Notes under the pieces: model-generated
What the model was told of the DNA's origin: nothing
The model's input: the letters and a program-made list of their open reading frames with translations, nothing else
Databases searched by the model: none
Assembly: GCF_001625215.2 (NCBI RefSeq)
Contig: NC_030384.2
Coordinates: forward strand, 40,582,390-40,646,389
Source of the DNA: Daucus carota subsp. sativus
Taxonomy: Eukaryota > Streptophyta > Magnoliopsida > Apiales > Apiaceae
DNA length: 64,000 bases
Reading direction: 5' to 3'
Shown: piece by piece, positions 1 to 11,633 of the stretch
How the letters are laid out: every line of letters starts with the position of its first letter
Numbering within the stretch: position 1 is the first letter of the stretch
Position numbers and translations under genes: made by a program

Positions 1-900
1 TGTTAGACACCCATAAACCAAGAGTCGTAACGATATTGAAAAACCTCAATAGTTGTTGATCTCTGTCAGACGCCTCTTTTTTGCTCGGATCAATCCTAGA
101 CGCTGGAAGAGTGAAGGTTTTTTACGAACGTTTCTTGCGAGAATCAGAGGTCGAGGAGAGCAATATACAGAGAACTACAAAATTCAACTTTCTTGCAGTT
201 GGTGTACTGTCTACAAAATCCCCTACACTATCATGATTAAATGCAGGTGAAGATAAATTAAACCACGTGAGAGAAGAACGCTTCATGGTACATTATTTAG
301 ATGCATCAACATATTGAGAAATCTGGAAAAGAATGATTGAGATAAGGCAAACGATGACCAGATATTGATTGACTATTAAAAACACAACTATTTCCGGAAG
401 ACTTGAAAGCCGTAGATATATCATGACCTGCAACGGAACACAGAAATGGCAAGCAAAGGGACAAAAATAAAATTCCTCAATCAAGAACAAAACTAACAGA
501 ACTGAGAAAAAACTGTAAAGCGGTAATCACACAAAAACATGAATCAATTTCATATAACATACATAACAAAGCAAGAAATTCAAAATTGTTGAGTGAAGGT
601 TGTGCAAACCTGAAGTTTTTTCCACCAGAAGAAAGGAAAGTATGTATACTCGCCATAATTTCCGCCAGCAGTTACCCCAACTCCTCGTAATTAGCGTGAA
701 AGAAACCGCAGAGAACTGGGCAAAACCCAGTAAAGAAACACCGACCCGATGGTAAGCACCTCTCGTACAAATCGTATAGGAGAAGTCCGGGTCAGATCCG
801 ATGGGTAATTGAAGATCCACAAAAAGGGAAAAATACTAAAATGCCCCAGAACATAGTGAACGCCTAAGAAAATGGAGGGGTAATTTCAGTAAAAAATAAA
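1..900. other. Left edge, no gene supported
   Basis: No convincing coding region. On the minus strand an ATG near 650 opens a short serine-rich stretch (MASIHTFLSSGG) that runs into a GT donor, and a serine-rich stretch lies near 360-450. The two do not join in frame, so a first exon of a gene lying to the left is possible but unproven. Confidence 0.3.
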
Positions 901-901
901 A

Positions 902-975
902 CCTAGTGCTAGCACAAATTTAGAATATGTTGATGTTGATTGATGTTGATGTTGATAAATATAATAAAATATAGT
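902..975. repeat. Hairpin plus TTGAT-repeat tail, left copy
   Basis: A small palindrome (GTGCTAGCAC) is followed by AAATTTAGAATAT and then a tandem TTGATG/TTGAT run. The same order occurs at 3978-4072 in the same orientation. This resembles the 3' end of a retroelement with a short-repeat tail or a Helitron-like hairpin end. The family is not assigned. Confidence 0.5.
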
Positions 976-1058
976 TTAACATATAATTAATAAATATAAA
1001 AGGAAATTAGTTTATAATACAATGGGACTAAATCTTATAAGAAGTATTGTAATATATT

Positions 1059-1085
1059 TGTGTGTGTGTGTGTGTGTGTGTGTGT
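1059..1085. repeat. (GT)n microsatellite
   Basis: Uninterrupted TG dinucleotide run of about 13 units in AT-rich DNA next to the Helitron fragment. Confidence 0.9.
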
Positions 1086-1196
1086 ATTTATGTATTTAAG
1101 TTGCTATGAGTTTTTATTTTTTTTCTGTATAATTTCTTTAACGACACAAACAATGTATCAATAGAAACATACATAATATTCCATTCCATCACTTAA

Positions 1197-3440
1197 TTAT
1201 AATATATAGTAACAAATTCCAGGATCAAGAACATCACTTCCAGGGACTGCATTCAATCGATTCTGAACCTCATTGTCCGTGTCATAAACATATAATTGAC
1301 AGAATTTAGGTGTTTCATCATCTTTGGGCTTCAGACTTCCAATCATGTGATAATTCTGTCCACAAAGCTTGAAGCAGTAAGGCCCTCCTCCATTGTTCAA
1401 TCTACGATCAATTTTTCCACCGAGAGAAGTAAACTGAAATATGGAATTGTAGGCTCGAATATTCAGCCTAAAATGTTCAGACTTCTCACCGCCATGCAGA
1501 AGTGATGCAAGATATGCAGGAGGTGGCCTCTCAGGGGGTAGCTGCACCTAACCGTCCTTGCAGCATATAGAAAAGGTGGGTGTGCTGTTTTTTGATGACT
1601 TATTATTCCTCTCTTCATTCCACATTTGAGCCTTGCACTTTGCACATACTCTGTCTGGCTTACCAAGATTCATATATCCAACCCACAAGTCTATGGAAGT
1701 CATAAAATACGACAAAACAAACCAACTTGCTGAATTAGCATAACGACGCAGTAAATCGACTACAGATGCAAGAAATTGAAGGCAAGACTCATGAATGCGA
1801 AGGTCAGTATTAGAAAAACAAAATCAGGCATGAAATATATTGACAATAACCTTGTCTTGTGCTATGAGGACTCGGTGTAAGAGGGCGTGGAGCTGAAAGC
1901 AACATCAAACTTATTAAAGAGATAAGAGATACAGATTATTTGGAAAAAATCAATATATTTAATGCTAAAACAATCAAATTTAATCTGCACATCATGTGCT
2001 GGATTACAACAATTTTGAGGCCCATGTTGGTGGTATTAGTGGCCCGGCTGCCACATATGTCCGCACCGGCACATTAGGCTCTGGCAATAATTATTTGTAT
2101 AAAGAAAGCAAAATATATAAAGATGCTGAAATTATTGATGATATTTGATATTGTGTATATGTTTATTGATGATATCTGGCTAAAATATCATAAAAGCCAC
2201 ATTCAAAAAGGCTATTCAAACTGACAACATTAAGAAATGAGAATACATATAGCCTAATAACATTGATAGACAGAATCAAAAATCTTAGCAATGAACTCAT
2301 CATCTAAAAATATAAAGCTTGACTCTAAGAGCAAGAGGAACAAATAATGGTAATAATTATTATCATGTATTATATAAGCATATGATTATATACGGACTAA
2401 ATCAAAAATAACCAAATCTATTGTACATACCAAAGATCATACACATATATTTTGTTTAGAAAATTTCAAGAACAACAAAGGATGAACAAATCAAAACATG
2501 GAAGGACCTCCATAGCCTGCCTCTTCGGAGGTGGCAAAACATATTTGTTTGTTGTGTCTTTCAAAACCGTATCTGCAATAGGATACAAAGGAGTACATCG
2601 AAAACCACACAACAAATATCTTACGACTTGCTAAGTATTTAAATTGGATTTGAATGTGACAAATAACAGATGGGATATAATTACAATACAACAAAGGAGA
2701 ACAGAAAATCTAAACACATAAGTAATTTAGGGGATAGAACAAAGAAAAATTCACCATGACCACGTGTTGGGCGACTCTGAGTTGGTGCTTGGATTGCCAA
2801 ACAGTTTTCTCCTGTCAAACCTTCAAAGTAAACGGATAATTTACATGATGTAAAGCCCAAGAACAAACATCCAATATTTTACGAAAACATAACATAAAGC
2901 ATAGTTACCATTCAATCTCGAGGAGCAGTGTCAAATATTTGCTTGGTATTACCATTGGAATTAGCTGCTTGAAATTGGCATCACACCAATAGGATAAATT
3001 TATTAACATCAGACTCATTTTTGAGTCTATATTCACATCACCTGAATTTAAATTGCCTTTAAAATGATAGTATAGCCTTTAACAATCGTGTATAATAGCA
3101 GGCCTTTGCTTTTGACCCGTAAAATCACTTATAATAAAATCATTATCTGAAATTGGAATATTCCCTAAAATAACTATCATCCTTACTTTGAATGCGGAAG
3201 TCATCTTCTTCATTGGTGCATTTTATCAAACACTTGATGTAATTGTACAGGAAAACAGATTCAACAACATTCCAAGGTGTAGTGATCCGTGGCAGAGCAA
3301 GAATAAGATGCAAAGCACACACAACAACAGTTCCAATGAAGGAAGGACAAAGCAGGCTTACCGGTACCGCCGGAAGGAGATGACGGTCTTCGTGGAATGG
3401 ATGCATTACTTGCAAATCCCAAACATGGCTAAATACGGAA
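1197..3440 (-). pseudogene. Helitron replicase (RepHel) N-terminal fragment, decayed
   Basis: Remnant of the N-terminal part of a Helitron rolling-circle transposase. The best part (1197-1680) reads YMNLGKPDRVCAKCKAQMW, then a CC-containing stretch, then GPYCFKLCGQNYHMIGSL and FCQLYVYDTDNEVQNRLNAV, the usual start of the plant Helitron helicase-like region. An in-frame TAG at 1548-1550 interrupts it, and the frame ends at 1197 just after LDPGI. The HUH Rep core and the helicase are missing. Upstream pieces with plausible splice borders look like the 5' exons: PEPNVPVRTYVAAGPLIPP (about 2010-2090), APRPLTPSPHSTRQ (about 1855-1896), LTGENCLAIQAPTQSRPTRG (about 2752-2823) and SIPRRPSSPSGGTG (about 3360-3420). 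It cannot encode a working protein. Family assignment of the 1197-1680 block is firm; the outer exons are inferred. Confidence 0.8.
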
Positions 3441-3977
3441 GACAAACAACAAATCGGAAAGCGGATTCATCGACAATGAATGTCTGAAAACATACCGGAC
3501 ATGTCGTGTGCAGCCTCGATGTGCTCTGTGACTGATTAGAGAAGGAAGAAAAACGTGCTGCAACTACTCCACAGATTGTACGCCTGAGATCACGTCTCAA
3601 AAATATCAGTAATGATTTTTGAGAAGTAGATTATAGGTTGTTCTTGGGAAGAAGAAAGTAGATGACGGATTGTTATTGGAGAGAAGATCAATGAGCATCA
3701 GATGCATTCATGAAAATTGGTTATCCTGGGACGAAAACAGAAGATGGTTTCCACGGTGAAGAATTTGAAGTGAAGAATTTGAATTGATGTTGGTGAGATA
3801 ATGGAAGCTAAATTGGTGAGAGTATGGGAGGAGGAAGTTACAAAGTGATGCTTGTATATGGGTTAACGTGGTTCAAATTGCTAATGATTTGATTAAAAAA
3901 TGGGTATGGGTCAGATAACCCATTTTACAGGAATGTAGGTAGAAAAGTAACTGTTGGGTCGGTTTATATCCATCTGC

Positions 3978-4072
3978 TAAATGGGCATTAGCAGGAATTT
4001 AGAATATATTGATTGATTGATATTGATTGATATTGAATATTGATTGATTGATATTGATTGATATTGATAATT
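3978..4072. repeat. Hairpin plus TTGAT-repeat tail, right copy
   Basis: A stem (TGCTAA/TTAGCA) is followed by GGAATTTAGAATAT and a long TTGATTGATAT tandem run. It matches the block at 902-975 over about 20 bases plus tail type. The two copies lie in direct orientation on either side of the Helitron fragment. Confidence 0.5.
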
Positions 4073-5040
4073 GAAACTTATGTGGTTGTTTTTAGTTGAT
4101 TTTAATTTGTATTTCGAATTTTATAAACAATGACAATTTATTATGTAACTTTAAATAGATTTTTCAAAGTTACATTTGTTACGGATACGATTACAAATGT
4201 AACCACCGTAATTTTAAAAAATATATACTATATTATTGCAATTTTTATTTGTAAGTTAGTATATTTATAAATATTTTTAAACAATTATAATATTTTTGCA
4301 ACAAAATTCCTAGACTTAAGTATTTAACAAAAAAAATCCCATATATAATTGTTGTTGCAAGAACACAATAGAATCACACGACTTGAGCGAGTGAATTTTT
4401 TACAACATTATCCATGTGTTTAGTTTTTCTATGCTTGGTAAATTTGTAAATAAAATTAACTTGGCTTTCATTATTACGGGTAATTACTACAATTTAGAAT
4501 TCATTTTTTTTTAGATTTTAATTATGAAAATCTATTTAAAATTTAATGTTCGGGTTCTCGCCCTAACCTAATTCATATATCTCATCTAACTCTAGTCGTG
4601 TAAACTAGAAATTGGGGGCTAGGCATTTCCACCTTCCAATTTTATTCTCCTCTCAAATCCCTACTCCATTCTCAACTTATACCAAATAAGCCCCGACCCA
4701 GATCTGATAACTTTTCATGAAACCAGAGCAAAAAAGATGAAAAACAAGAGAAAATAACCCAGACTGCACTAGAAAAAAAAAAACCCAGCCTACTGCAATC
4801 AGTCATTCATCTAAAAAATCCAGCAATGTCAACAAAACAAAAGACATAACATTCCTTGTTTAAAGAACAAAGACAGCATAAATGTGTATGTTTTAACCAA
4901 AAGATTATCCATCAACATTCATGGCTGTATGCAGATGACGACCAGCCATAGATCTTAGAACTGCTGAAGACCTGAAATACAAATGAATGAAAATAAGCCG
5001 GGATTCTCCTGTTAAATAGCTGATTATGACATAGGAATGT
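4073..5040. other. AT-rich intergenic DNA
   Basis: AT-rich spacer with homopolymer tracts and no open frame or repeat that I can support. Confidence 0.6.
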
Positions 5041-5079
5041 AAATATATATACATATATATATATGTGTGTGTGTGTGTA
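5041..5079. repeat. (AT)n(GT)n microsatellite
   Basis: Compound dinucleotide run directly abutting the copia LTR. It is probably the insertion target, because the LTR starts right after TGTAG. Confidence 0.85.
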
Positions 5080-5080
5080 G

Positions 5081-5300
5081 TGATAGTTTCTTGAAAGAGA
5101 AGAAAAACTCATTGTATTTATCTACTTGAAGAGAAAGTATTACAATTGAATGAATGAAAAACGGTACAGGCAAGCTCGAATATATACAACTCTAAAGTCT
5201 AAAGTAGTGGAGAGCTTGAACTAACTTTTGGTGGAAAACTAACTTAAATAATACAGCTCAAGTGACAGCTGTAGAAGCTGTGGTGCTGTTGCTAGTATCA
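5081..5300 (-). repeat. 3' LTR of the Ty1/copia element
   Basis: On the minus strand the segment begins TGATAC and ends TATCA, so it has TG..CA termini with short inverted ends. A purine-rich tract (GAGGGGGGGG, about 5303-5316) precedes it immediately after the pol remnant, as expected for a polypurine tract next to a 3' LTR. No second copy was found upstream of gag, so the assignment is structural and not confirmed by an LTR pair. Confidence 0.65.
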
Positions 5301-5353
5301 CTGATACCCCCCCTCAGGGTGGGAGGTGAAGAACTATGAACTCCTAGCTTGGA

Positions 5354-8300
5354 TTACAAGTCTTTGAACTGAGCAGAAGGGATGACTTCAGTAAGAACAT
5401 CAGCTAATTCACTTGTGGTAGGAAGATAAGTGAGTTGTATTAAACCCTCAAGAACCTTTTCTTTGGTGAAATGGCACTCTATTTCTATGTGCTTTGTGCG
5501 CTCATGAAAGACTGGATTGCGGGCAATATGTAGTGCAGATTGATTATCACAGTGGATTGTGATAGGTTTGAGATTAGAGAGGCCTAATTCTTCAAGTAAT
5601 CGCACTGTCCAGACAACCTCAGAGGCCGCTGCAACCATGGCTCTATACTGAGCTTCAGAGGATGACCTTGAAACAGTGGATTGCATTTTAGATTTCCAGG
5701 TAACAGGAGAGTTGCCCAATAAAAAGCACATAACCAGTGATAGATTTCCTTGAATCTGGATAAAAGGCCCAATCTGAGTCTGAAAAGGCCCGCAGAGTCA
5801 AGGAATCCGCAGCTTTGAGAAGAATACCCTGGCGTATGGTTGAATTAACATACTTTAAGGTATGCATTAGAGCAGCATAATGAGACTCTCTGGGTTGTAG
5901 AAATTGACTCAATAATTGGACAGTATAGGCAAGATCAGGTCTGGAATTGTTTAAAAAATTGAGTTTACCAACTATAGACCTGTAAAGCTATGGATTGTCA
6001 AGTAAATCACCATCTGAAGCTTGTAATTTGAGATTTAAAGGCAGAGGAGTAGCAGCTTTGGCATTAGAATCAATGGAAGCATATGACAGCAATTCCTTAG
6101 TAAATTTCCCTCGACTGGAAACAACCCCTTCTGGGATATAGGTAAAGCTCAATGCCCAAAAAATAGTTCAACAATCCCAGATCTTTAATACTGATGGTGG
6201 AGTGAAGATGAGCCTTGAGAGCATCTATTTTTGCAATGTTGCTGCTTGTTACTATGATGTCATCAACATACACAGCAACAATGGTGATATATGTAGCATC
6301 TTTACATAGAAATAAGCTGTAGTCAAGTTTGGACTGATAAAACCCTTGTCTGATTAATTCTTCTACCGGCTTGGCATTCCATTCTCTAGAAGCTTGTTTG
6401 AGGCCATATAAAGATTTATTTAACCAGCAGACCTGGCCTGGTTTATGAGGAATACCATCTCGAACCTTCATATAGAACTCTTCTCTTAAATTGCCATGCA
6501 AAAAAGCATTATTGACATCTAATTGATATAGATCCCATCGTTTATGAGCAGCCAAAAAGATCAAACATCTAACAGTATTCATCTTAATGACAGGAGAAAA
6601 AGTCTCCTGATAATCAATCCCATACTTTTGTGTGAACCCCTTTACCACCAATCTGGCTTTGTACCTTTCTACAAAGCCATCTGCCTTAAGTTTTACCTTG
6701 TACACCCACCTGCAACCAATTGCCTTTTTTCCTTTGGGTAAATCACATGAAGTCTAAGTGTTGTTGTTTTCAAGAGCTTTGATTTCATTATTTATAGCAT
6801 CCTGCCATAAAGGATTCGCGGATGCTTCCAAAAAACTTGAAGGTTCAGTAGTGGCCAAACTCTATGATAAGAATTGGTGATGAGAAGAAGGTAACTCTAT
6901 GCTAGAAACCAAATTGCACCAATGATGAGAGAGTGATGAAGAGGCTATGTTACAGTGGTAGTTGTGCAGATATGATGGAGGATTTCTGATTCCGGTAGAA
7001 TTTCTATCAAGTGGTGGAGTAACAGATGTGCTAATATCACTGATATTACTAAAATCATAAGTAGTAGTATCATGTGAATAATGTGAAGTACTGGGAGGAG
7101 GTGTTTCAGTAGAAGTATCTGATGAATTGTGAGGAAGTTCTGTTAACCATCATCATGAATTGCAAAAGTAATTTTAGGCAGAAAATTTGTGATTAATATG
7201 ACAAATGAGATTTGGAGGATAAAAGGTGAAATGGAAAATGTTTTTCATGAAAAATAACATCCCTAGAAATTGTTACTTGGAATGTGTTGAGATCCAAAAC
7301 CTTATACCCTTTAGTATGTTTGAGGATATCCAATAAACACCATAGGTGTACCTCTAAGTTCAAACTTAGTTCTGTTGACCTTATTTGCAGCAAAGTAGCA
7401 CAGACAACCAAACATCTCAAAGTATCAAGAACAACAGCAAACTTAAAGATTCTAAAATAGGGTGTCTGATTTTGTATGGAATTGAGGGGCATTCTGTTAA
7501 TAAGATAAGCAACACAGAGAACACATTCCCCCCAAAATCTAGCAGGTAACTGAGATTGAATGTACAGAGACCTGGCAGTTTCTAACAAATGTTTGTATTT
7601 TCTCTCCACAACACCATTTTGTTGTGGAGAATAGCCACAAGTCATTTGATTAATAATGCCTTTCCTTAAGAACAAATCTTTCATTTTACCAGATGTAAGC
7701 TCTAGAGCATTATCAAATCTGACTGTTGGAACATTAAAATGGAAGTAATTGTAAACATAATTGAGAAAATGCTCAAAGATGTAAGAAACAACAAATTTAT
7801 GTTTTAGAAGATGAATCCATGTGAATCTACTAAAATCATCAACAATGGTCAAGAATTGGTTACAACTAGATGGAGTTTTGACCTTGTAAAGTCCCCAAAC
7901 ATCAATATGCAGTAATTGAAAAGCAGCAGTAGTTTTAATACTACTGTGAAGAAAAGAAGCTCTGGTAGTCTTAGCTAGAGGACATATATGACAAATATGA
8001 CTATTTACATTAGACTAGATATTAGAAGAAGGAAACATCAGCTTAAGTTGGTGAAATGAAATGTGACCAAGCCTCATATGAAGAATATCAGCAAATTCAG
8101 AGTGTGTAGAAGTGAAACAGGCCTTCTTGTATGGTGAAGATGGATCAAGTGATGCTTGTAACTCATCTTGAACCACACTGTACAAGCCATTATTGATCTT
8201 ACCAAGAAGAATCAAAGGACCTTTCAGAGAATGGTCCCGAAGAAAATAACAATCAGCATTAAAGGTCAAATGACACCTCATATCTTGACAAAGTTTGTGA

Positions 8301-9654
8301 GCAGAAACAAGTCTAAAAAGTAAACTAGGAACATGTATAACATTTTTGAGTAAAATGTTATTAGGAATGAGAACATTCCCAGTATGAAGGACAAGTGCTT
8401 TACTACCATCAGGCATTGTAATAAAGCTATCAATATCTGAAACTACTTTATAATCACAAGAATCAACCAAATTATGTGATATATGGTCAGTTGCACCAGT
8501 GTCTCATATCCAATCATGATTGGATGAAGACAAAATATAGAGAGTACCTGTCAAAAGAGCAGTGTGATGAGGAACAATATTTTCATCAGAATCAGACATT
8601 GTGCTTTTGGAATATGTTGAACAGCTGATTAAACTGTTCCACAGAGATTGGTTCAGAAGTGACTGCAGGAACTTCTTGACTTGTAAGTGTGGAATCATTA
8701 GAAGCAGGATCAACAGATGATTGTGAGAATGCAACAACTTTTCTGTCCTTAAAGCCTTTGAAGTTAGGTGGAAATCCATGAATTTTAAAGCATCTATCGA
8801 TGTTGTGGCCAGGCACTTTGCAGTGAGTACAATAGTAATTGGAACCAAGCTTGCTAGCTGATTTCTTGTTCCCAAAGTCAGTTGAATTTCCTTTGGCATT
8901 AGTCTGGTTTGAGAAAAACTACTTGGAATTATCTTGAGATGATACATTGAACCATCTTTTGTCAGCCAGAAATGCTAGTGAATCAGATGAGTTTTGTTCT
9001 TGAGAAATCTCTTTGTGCCTTTCATCATGAGCAAAGAGTCTGTAAGCCTGAGAAACATGAGGTAATGGTTGCATCATGAGTATATTGGCCCTAATTGCAG
9101 CAAAGTTGTCATTCTTTTGAGTCAAATTATTACAGCAAGCACAATTGTGGCAAGTGCAGGCAGGAAGTGGATTAGCATATGAAATACGATCCCAAAGTGT
9201 TTTCATAGCAGTGAAAAATGCTGAAATGTTCCGAGAACCTTGAGATGCCTTTGCAATTTTCTGTTCTAATTCATAAACCTGAGCCATTGAGGCAAAACCA
9301 AATCTATCCTCCAAATCGCACCAAATATCCCTAGCAATTGGCAAGAACAACACGCTTCTAACAATTGTTTCATCAAGATTAAAAATCAACCAAGTCATCA
9401 CCAAATCATTACAAATCATTACATCTAGACCAAAACTTGTATTCAAGAGATGTGAGATCTAGTATAGGTACTGAACCATCAACAAACCCTAGCTTATTCT
9501 TAGCAGAAAGAGTCAACATCATTGAACGTTTCCTTTTGTTAAATCCATTGCCATCAAATTTAACAGAAACAAGTTGCGCTGAAGACACATCTGAAGGATG
9601 TATGTAATAAACGCTTGACGGATCTTGGTTGCCAGTAAGATTCGTAATACTCAT
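5354..9654 (-). pseudogene. copia gag-pol polyprotein remnant
   Basis: Gag begins at about 9654 (MSITNLTGNQDPSSVYYIHP; later LSAKNKLGFVDGS), followed by the UBN2-like part and a zinc knuckle around 8770-8830 (C..C...GH....C ending PGHNIDRC). The GAG_pre-integrase region (LHMRLGHISFHQLKLMFPS) lies near 8020-8070. The integrase core (7193-7852) shows VDDFSRFTW, RFDNALEL and NGVVERK, the three acidic positions of a DDE enzyme. The reverse transcriptase (6097-6705) has DVNNAFLHG and the YVDDIIV active-site box. RNase H (5354-5912) has SDSDWA, SSSEAQYRA and HCDNQSA. The pieces lie in different frames with stops between them (for example near 8500, 7190, 6100 and 5730), so no full polyprotein can be made. 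Confidence 0.9.
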
Positions 9655-9822
9655 GATAAAGAAACAAGTAACCACGGGTAATATCTCAAAATCAATTTGT
9701 AAAACACAAACGATGCGGATAAAGCAGAGCAATAGCAGAAATGACAAATCAACAATCGGTTGCTGGAAACAAGCAAATCAGGCAAGAGAAATGTGAAAAA
9801 CAAAGCAGAAAGGAACAAAGTT

Positions 9823-10710
9823 GATCCGCTAGTGAAGAATCAACTGAAAATGCTAACTCATAAATCACATCGAAATATATCAAATATGGTATGGAAATTG
9901 ATTGTTGCGATGAAGAATACAGTGAAGTCGGATTTCAAAAAAAATAGTGAAACCAATTGACGGGAAAGATCAAATTAAAAACGAAAGGATTCTATTGAAT
10001 CATGTGTGAGAGGGTAGAAGTTTATTGTGTGTGATGAATTCTAAGGGGGCCACTAGATGAGATTGATCTAATGGCTTAAATTAGTTTGTAGTTTGTATTT
10101 TACTTTTGGTTTGTATTTGATCACTAGCCTATATATATATATATATAAGCAAGTGTTCAAATACAAACTAAAAACTACAAACTAATCTCAGCCATCAGAT
10201 CAATCTAATCTAATAGCCCCTAGAATTCACCACACACAATAAATCTGCACCCTCCCGCACATGGAATCCCTCCATTTTTAATTTGAATTTTCCCGTCAAT
10301 CGGTGAACTTTTTTTGAAATTCAACTTCACCATATTTTTCTTCATCTCCTAACGATCGATTTCCATACCATATGTGCTATACTCCCTCCATCCCAATTTA
10401 AATGAGCTTTTTGCTCATTTCACACATATTAAGTAGTATTAAATGATTGTTCTTTTTTCCATCTCTGCCCATATTTATTGTGTTGACTTTTTATAGTCTT
10501 AGCTAAATGGTACATTAGAAATGATAAATAAGAAAGGGTAAGAATGGAAGATTGTTGATAAATGTTCATTTAAAAAAGAAAGCTCAACTATTTTGGGATA
10601 AATTTTTTCCTCATAAAGGTCATCTAATTTGGGATGGAGGGAGTATTTCGATGTATTTTATAGAACTTTTTATTTCAGTTTAAGAAGGATTTGTAGCGAA
10701 GCTAGACCAT
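9823..10710. mobile_element. Large palindromic (foldback) element around a (TA)n centre
   Basis: Two arms of about 300 bases are imperfect reverse complements around the (AT)n run at 10131-10147. Examples of matched blocks: ATGGTATGGAAAT (left) with ATTTCCATACCAT (right); ATTGACGGGAAA with TTTCCCGTCAAT; TTTATTGTGTGTG with CACACACAATAAA; CAAATACAAACYA next to the centre on both sides. The right arm is split by a Stowaway MITE at 10382-10643 and resumes after it (TTTCGATGT pairs with ACATCGAAA of the left arm). No coding capacity. It may be one foldback element or two copies of a (TA)n-initiated non-autonomous element inserted head to head. Confidence 0.85.
10382..10643. mobile_element. Stowaway-type MITE
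   Basis: The terminal inverted repeats start CTCCCTCCATCCCAA and end TTGGGATGGAGGGAG, with a TA target duplication on each side (10380-10381 and 10644-10645). At 262 bp with no ORF, it is a typical Tc1/mariner-derived MITE. It sits inside the right arm of the palindrome and is therefore the younger insertion. Confidence 0.92.
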
Positions 10711-11037
10711 ATATATATATATAGGATAATGATCAAATACAAACCACTAAATGCAAACCAAGAGAAATTAGGCCTATATGACATCACCCACCCCTAGAGC
10801 CACTCAATCCACCTCGGGCTCACTACAGCCTTGCTAAGACTCCAAACAGGACCCAGAGGGTCCCTGGACAAGCTCAGGAGCCAATACTTTACCCCAGCCC
10901 TTCCCACTAGGGCCCACCCCTGTCCACTAGGCCCCACCGACGCCTTGCCACCTTGGGGTCCGTTCTCGGGACCCATACTTTTAAAAGCATTGGTTCGCAT
11001 TTGGGTTTGTATTTAGTAGTTTGTAATGGAGTAAAAG
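10711..11037. mobile_element. (TA)n-initiated repeat with GC-rich core
   Basis: It starts with a TA run and AATGATCAAATACAAACCACT, and ends with the inverted counterpart AGTAGTTTGTAATG preceded by TTTGGGTTTGTATTT. The ends match the inner ends of the palindrome at 9823-10710, so it belongs to the same family. The interior (about 10790-10985) is clearly GC-rich against AT-rich surroundings, with short GGACCC/GGGTCC inverted words. Confidence 0.6.
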
Positions 11038-11050
11038 GGGTCATGTTCCA

Positions 11051-11595
11051 CTTAGAACCCTTTGCCTAAGAACTCTCAGAACCTTCTAGCATTAATAAGG
11101 GTTCTGCAGCAGAAATGCAAAAAGTGTCGTGACCCTGGAGAGAGTAAGATTCTATATATATATATATATATGGTAGCACTCTATAGCATACCCTCTTATA
11201 TGGAGTTACGTAGCACACCATTATAAATATATACATAATATATATTCTATTATATTTTTTATGAAATATAATTGCAAATTTTAATTATTAAACCGAAAAC
11301 GAAGTTATACAATTTTTTTATTCCAAAGATCATCTAAAATTATGCAATATCTCAACATGATTCTATAACAGAATAATAATCATCCAGAATTATTCTGTTG
11401 TAGAATCAGTTTCGAAAATATACTTTTTTTAATCAAATTTTAAGTGTTAAATTACTTAAAATAGATTTATTTTATAATATTCTATATTAGAATAACGTTT
11501 TATATGTATTCAATAACAGAATTTATAATAAAATTGATGATTTATAGTGGCGCACTATGTAACTCCATATAAGGAGTCCCTCTCTGGAATGTTGG

Positions 11596-11633
<38 letters not shown>

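Larger units (their letters stand above)
5081..9750 (-). mobile_element. Ty1/copia LTR retrotransposon, defective, one LTR
   Basis: The order on the minus strand is gag, protease/integrase, reverse transcriptase, RNase H, polypurine tract and LTR, which is the copia order (integrase before reverse transcriptase). The 5' LTR and a tRNA primer-binding site are not visible. Homology ends in the 5' leader near 9750, close to the palindromic repeat starting at about 9823. The coding part is broken by frameshifts and stops, so the copy is dead. Confidence 0.88.

Noticed and set aside
527..820. A 97-residue minus-strand frame with a serine-rich ATG exon candidate near 600-650
   Set aside because: Neither the frame nor the ATG exon joins the next candidate exon (about 360-450) in phase; kept only as a note on the left edge.
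10831..11016. Short open frames on both strands in the GC-rich core
   Set aside because: GC-rich DNA gives stop-poor frames by chance; no domain or homology recognised.
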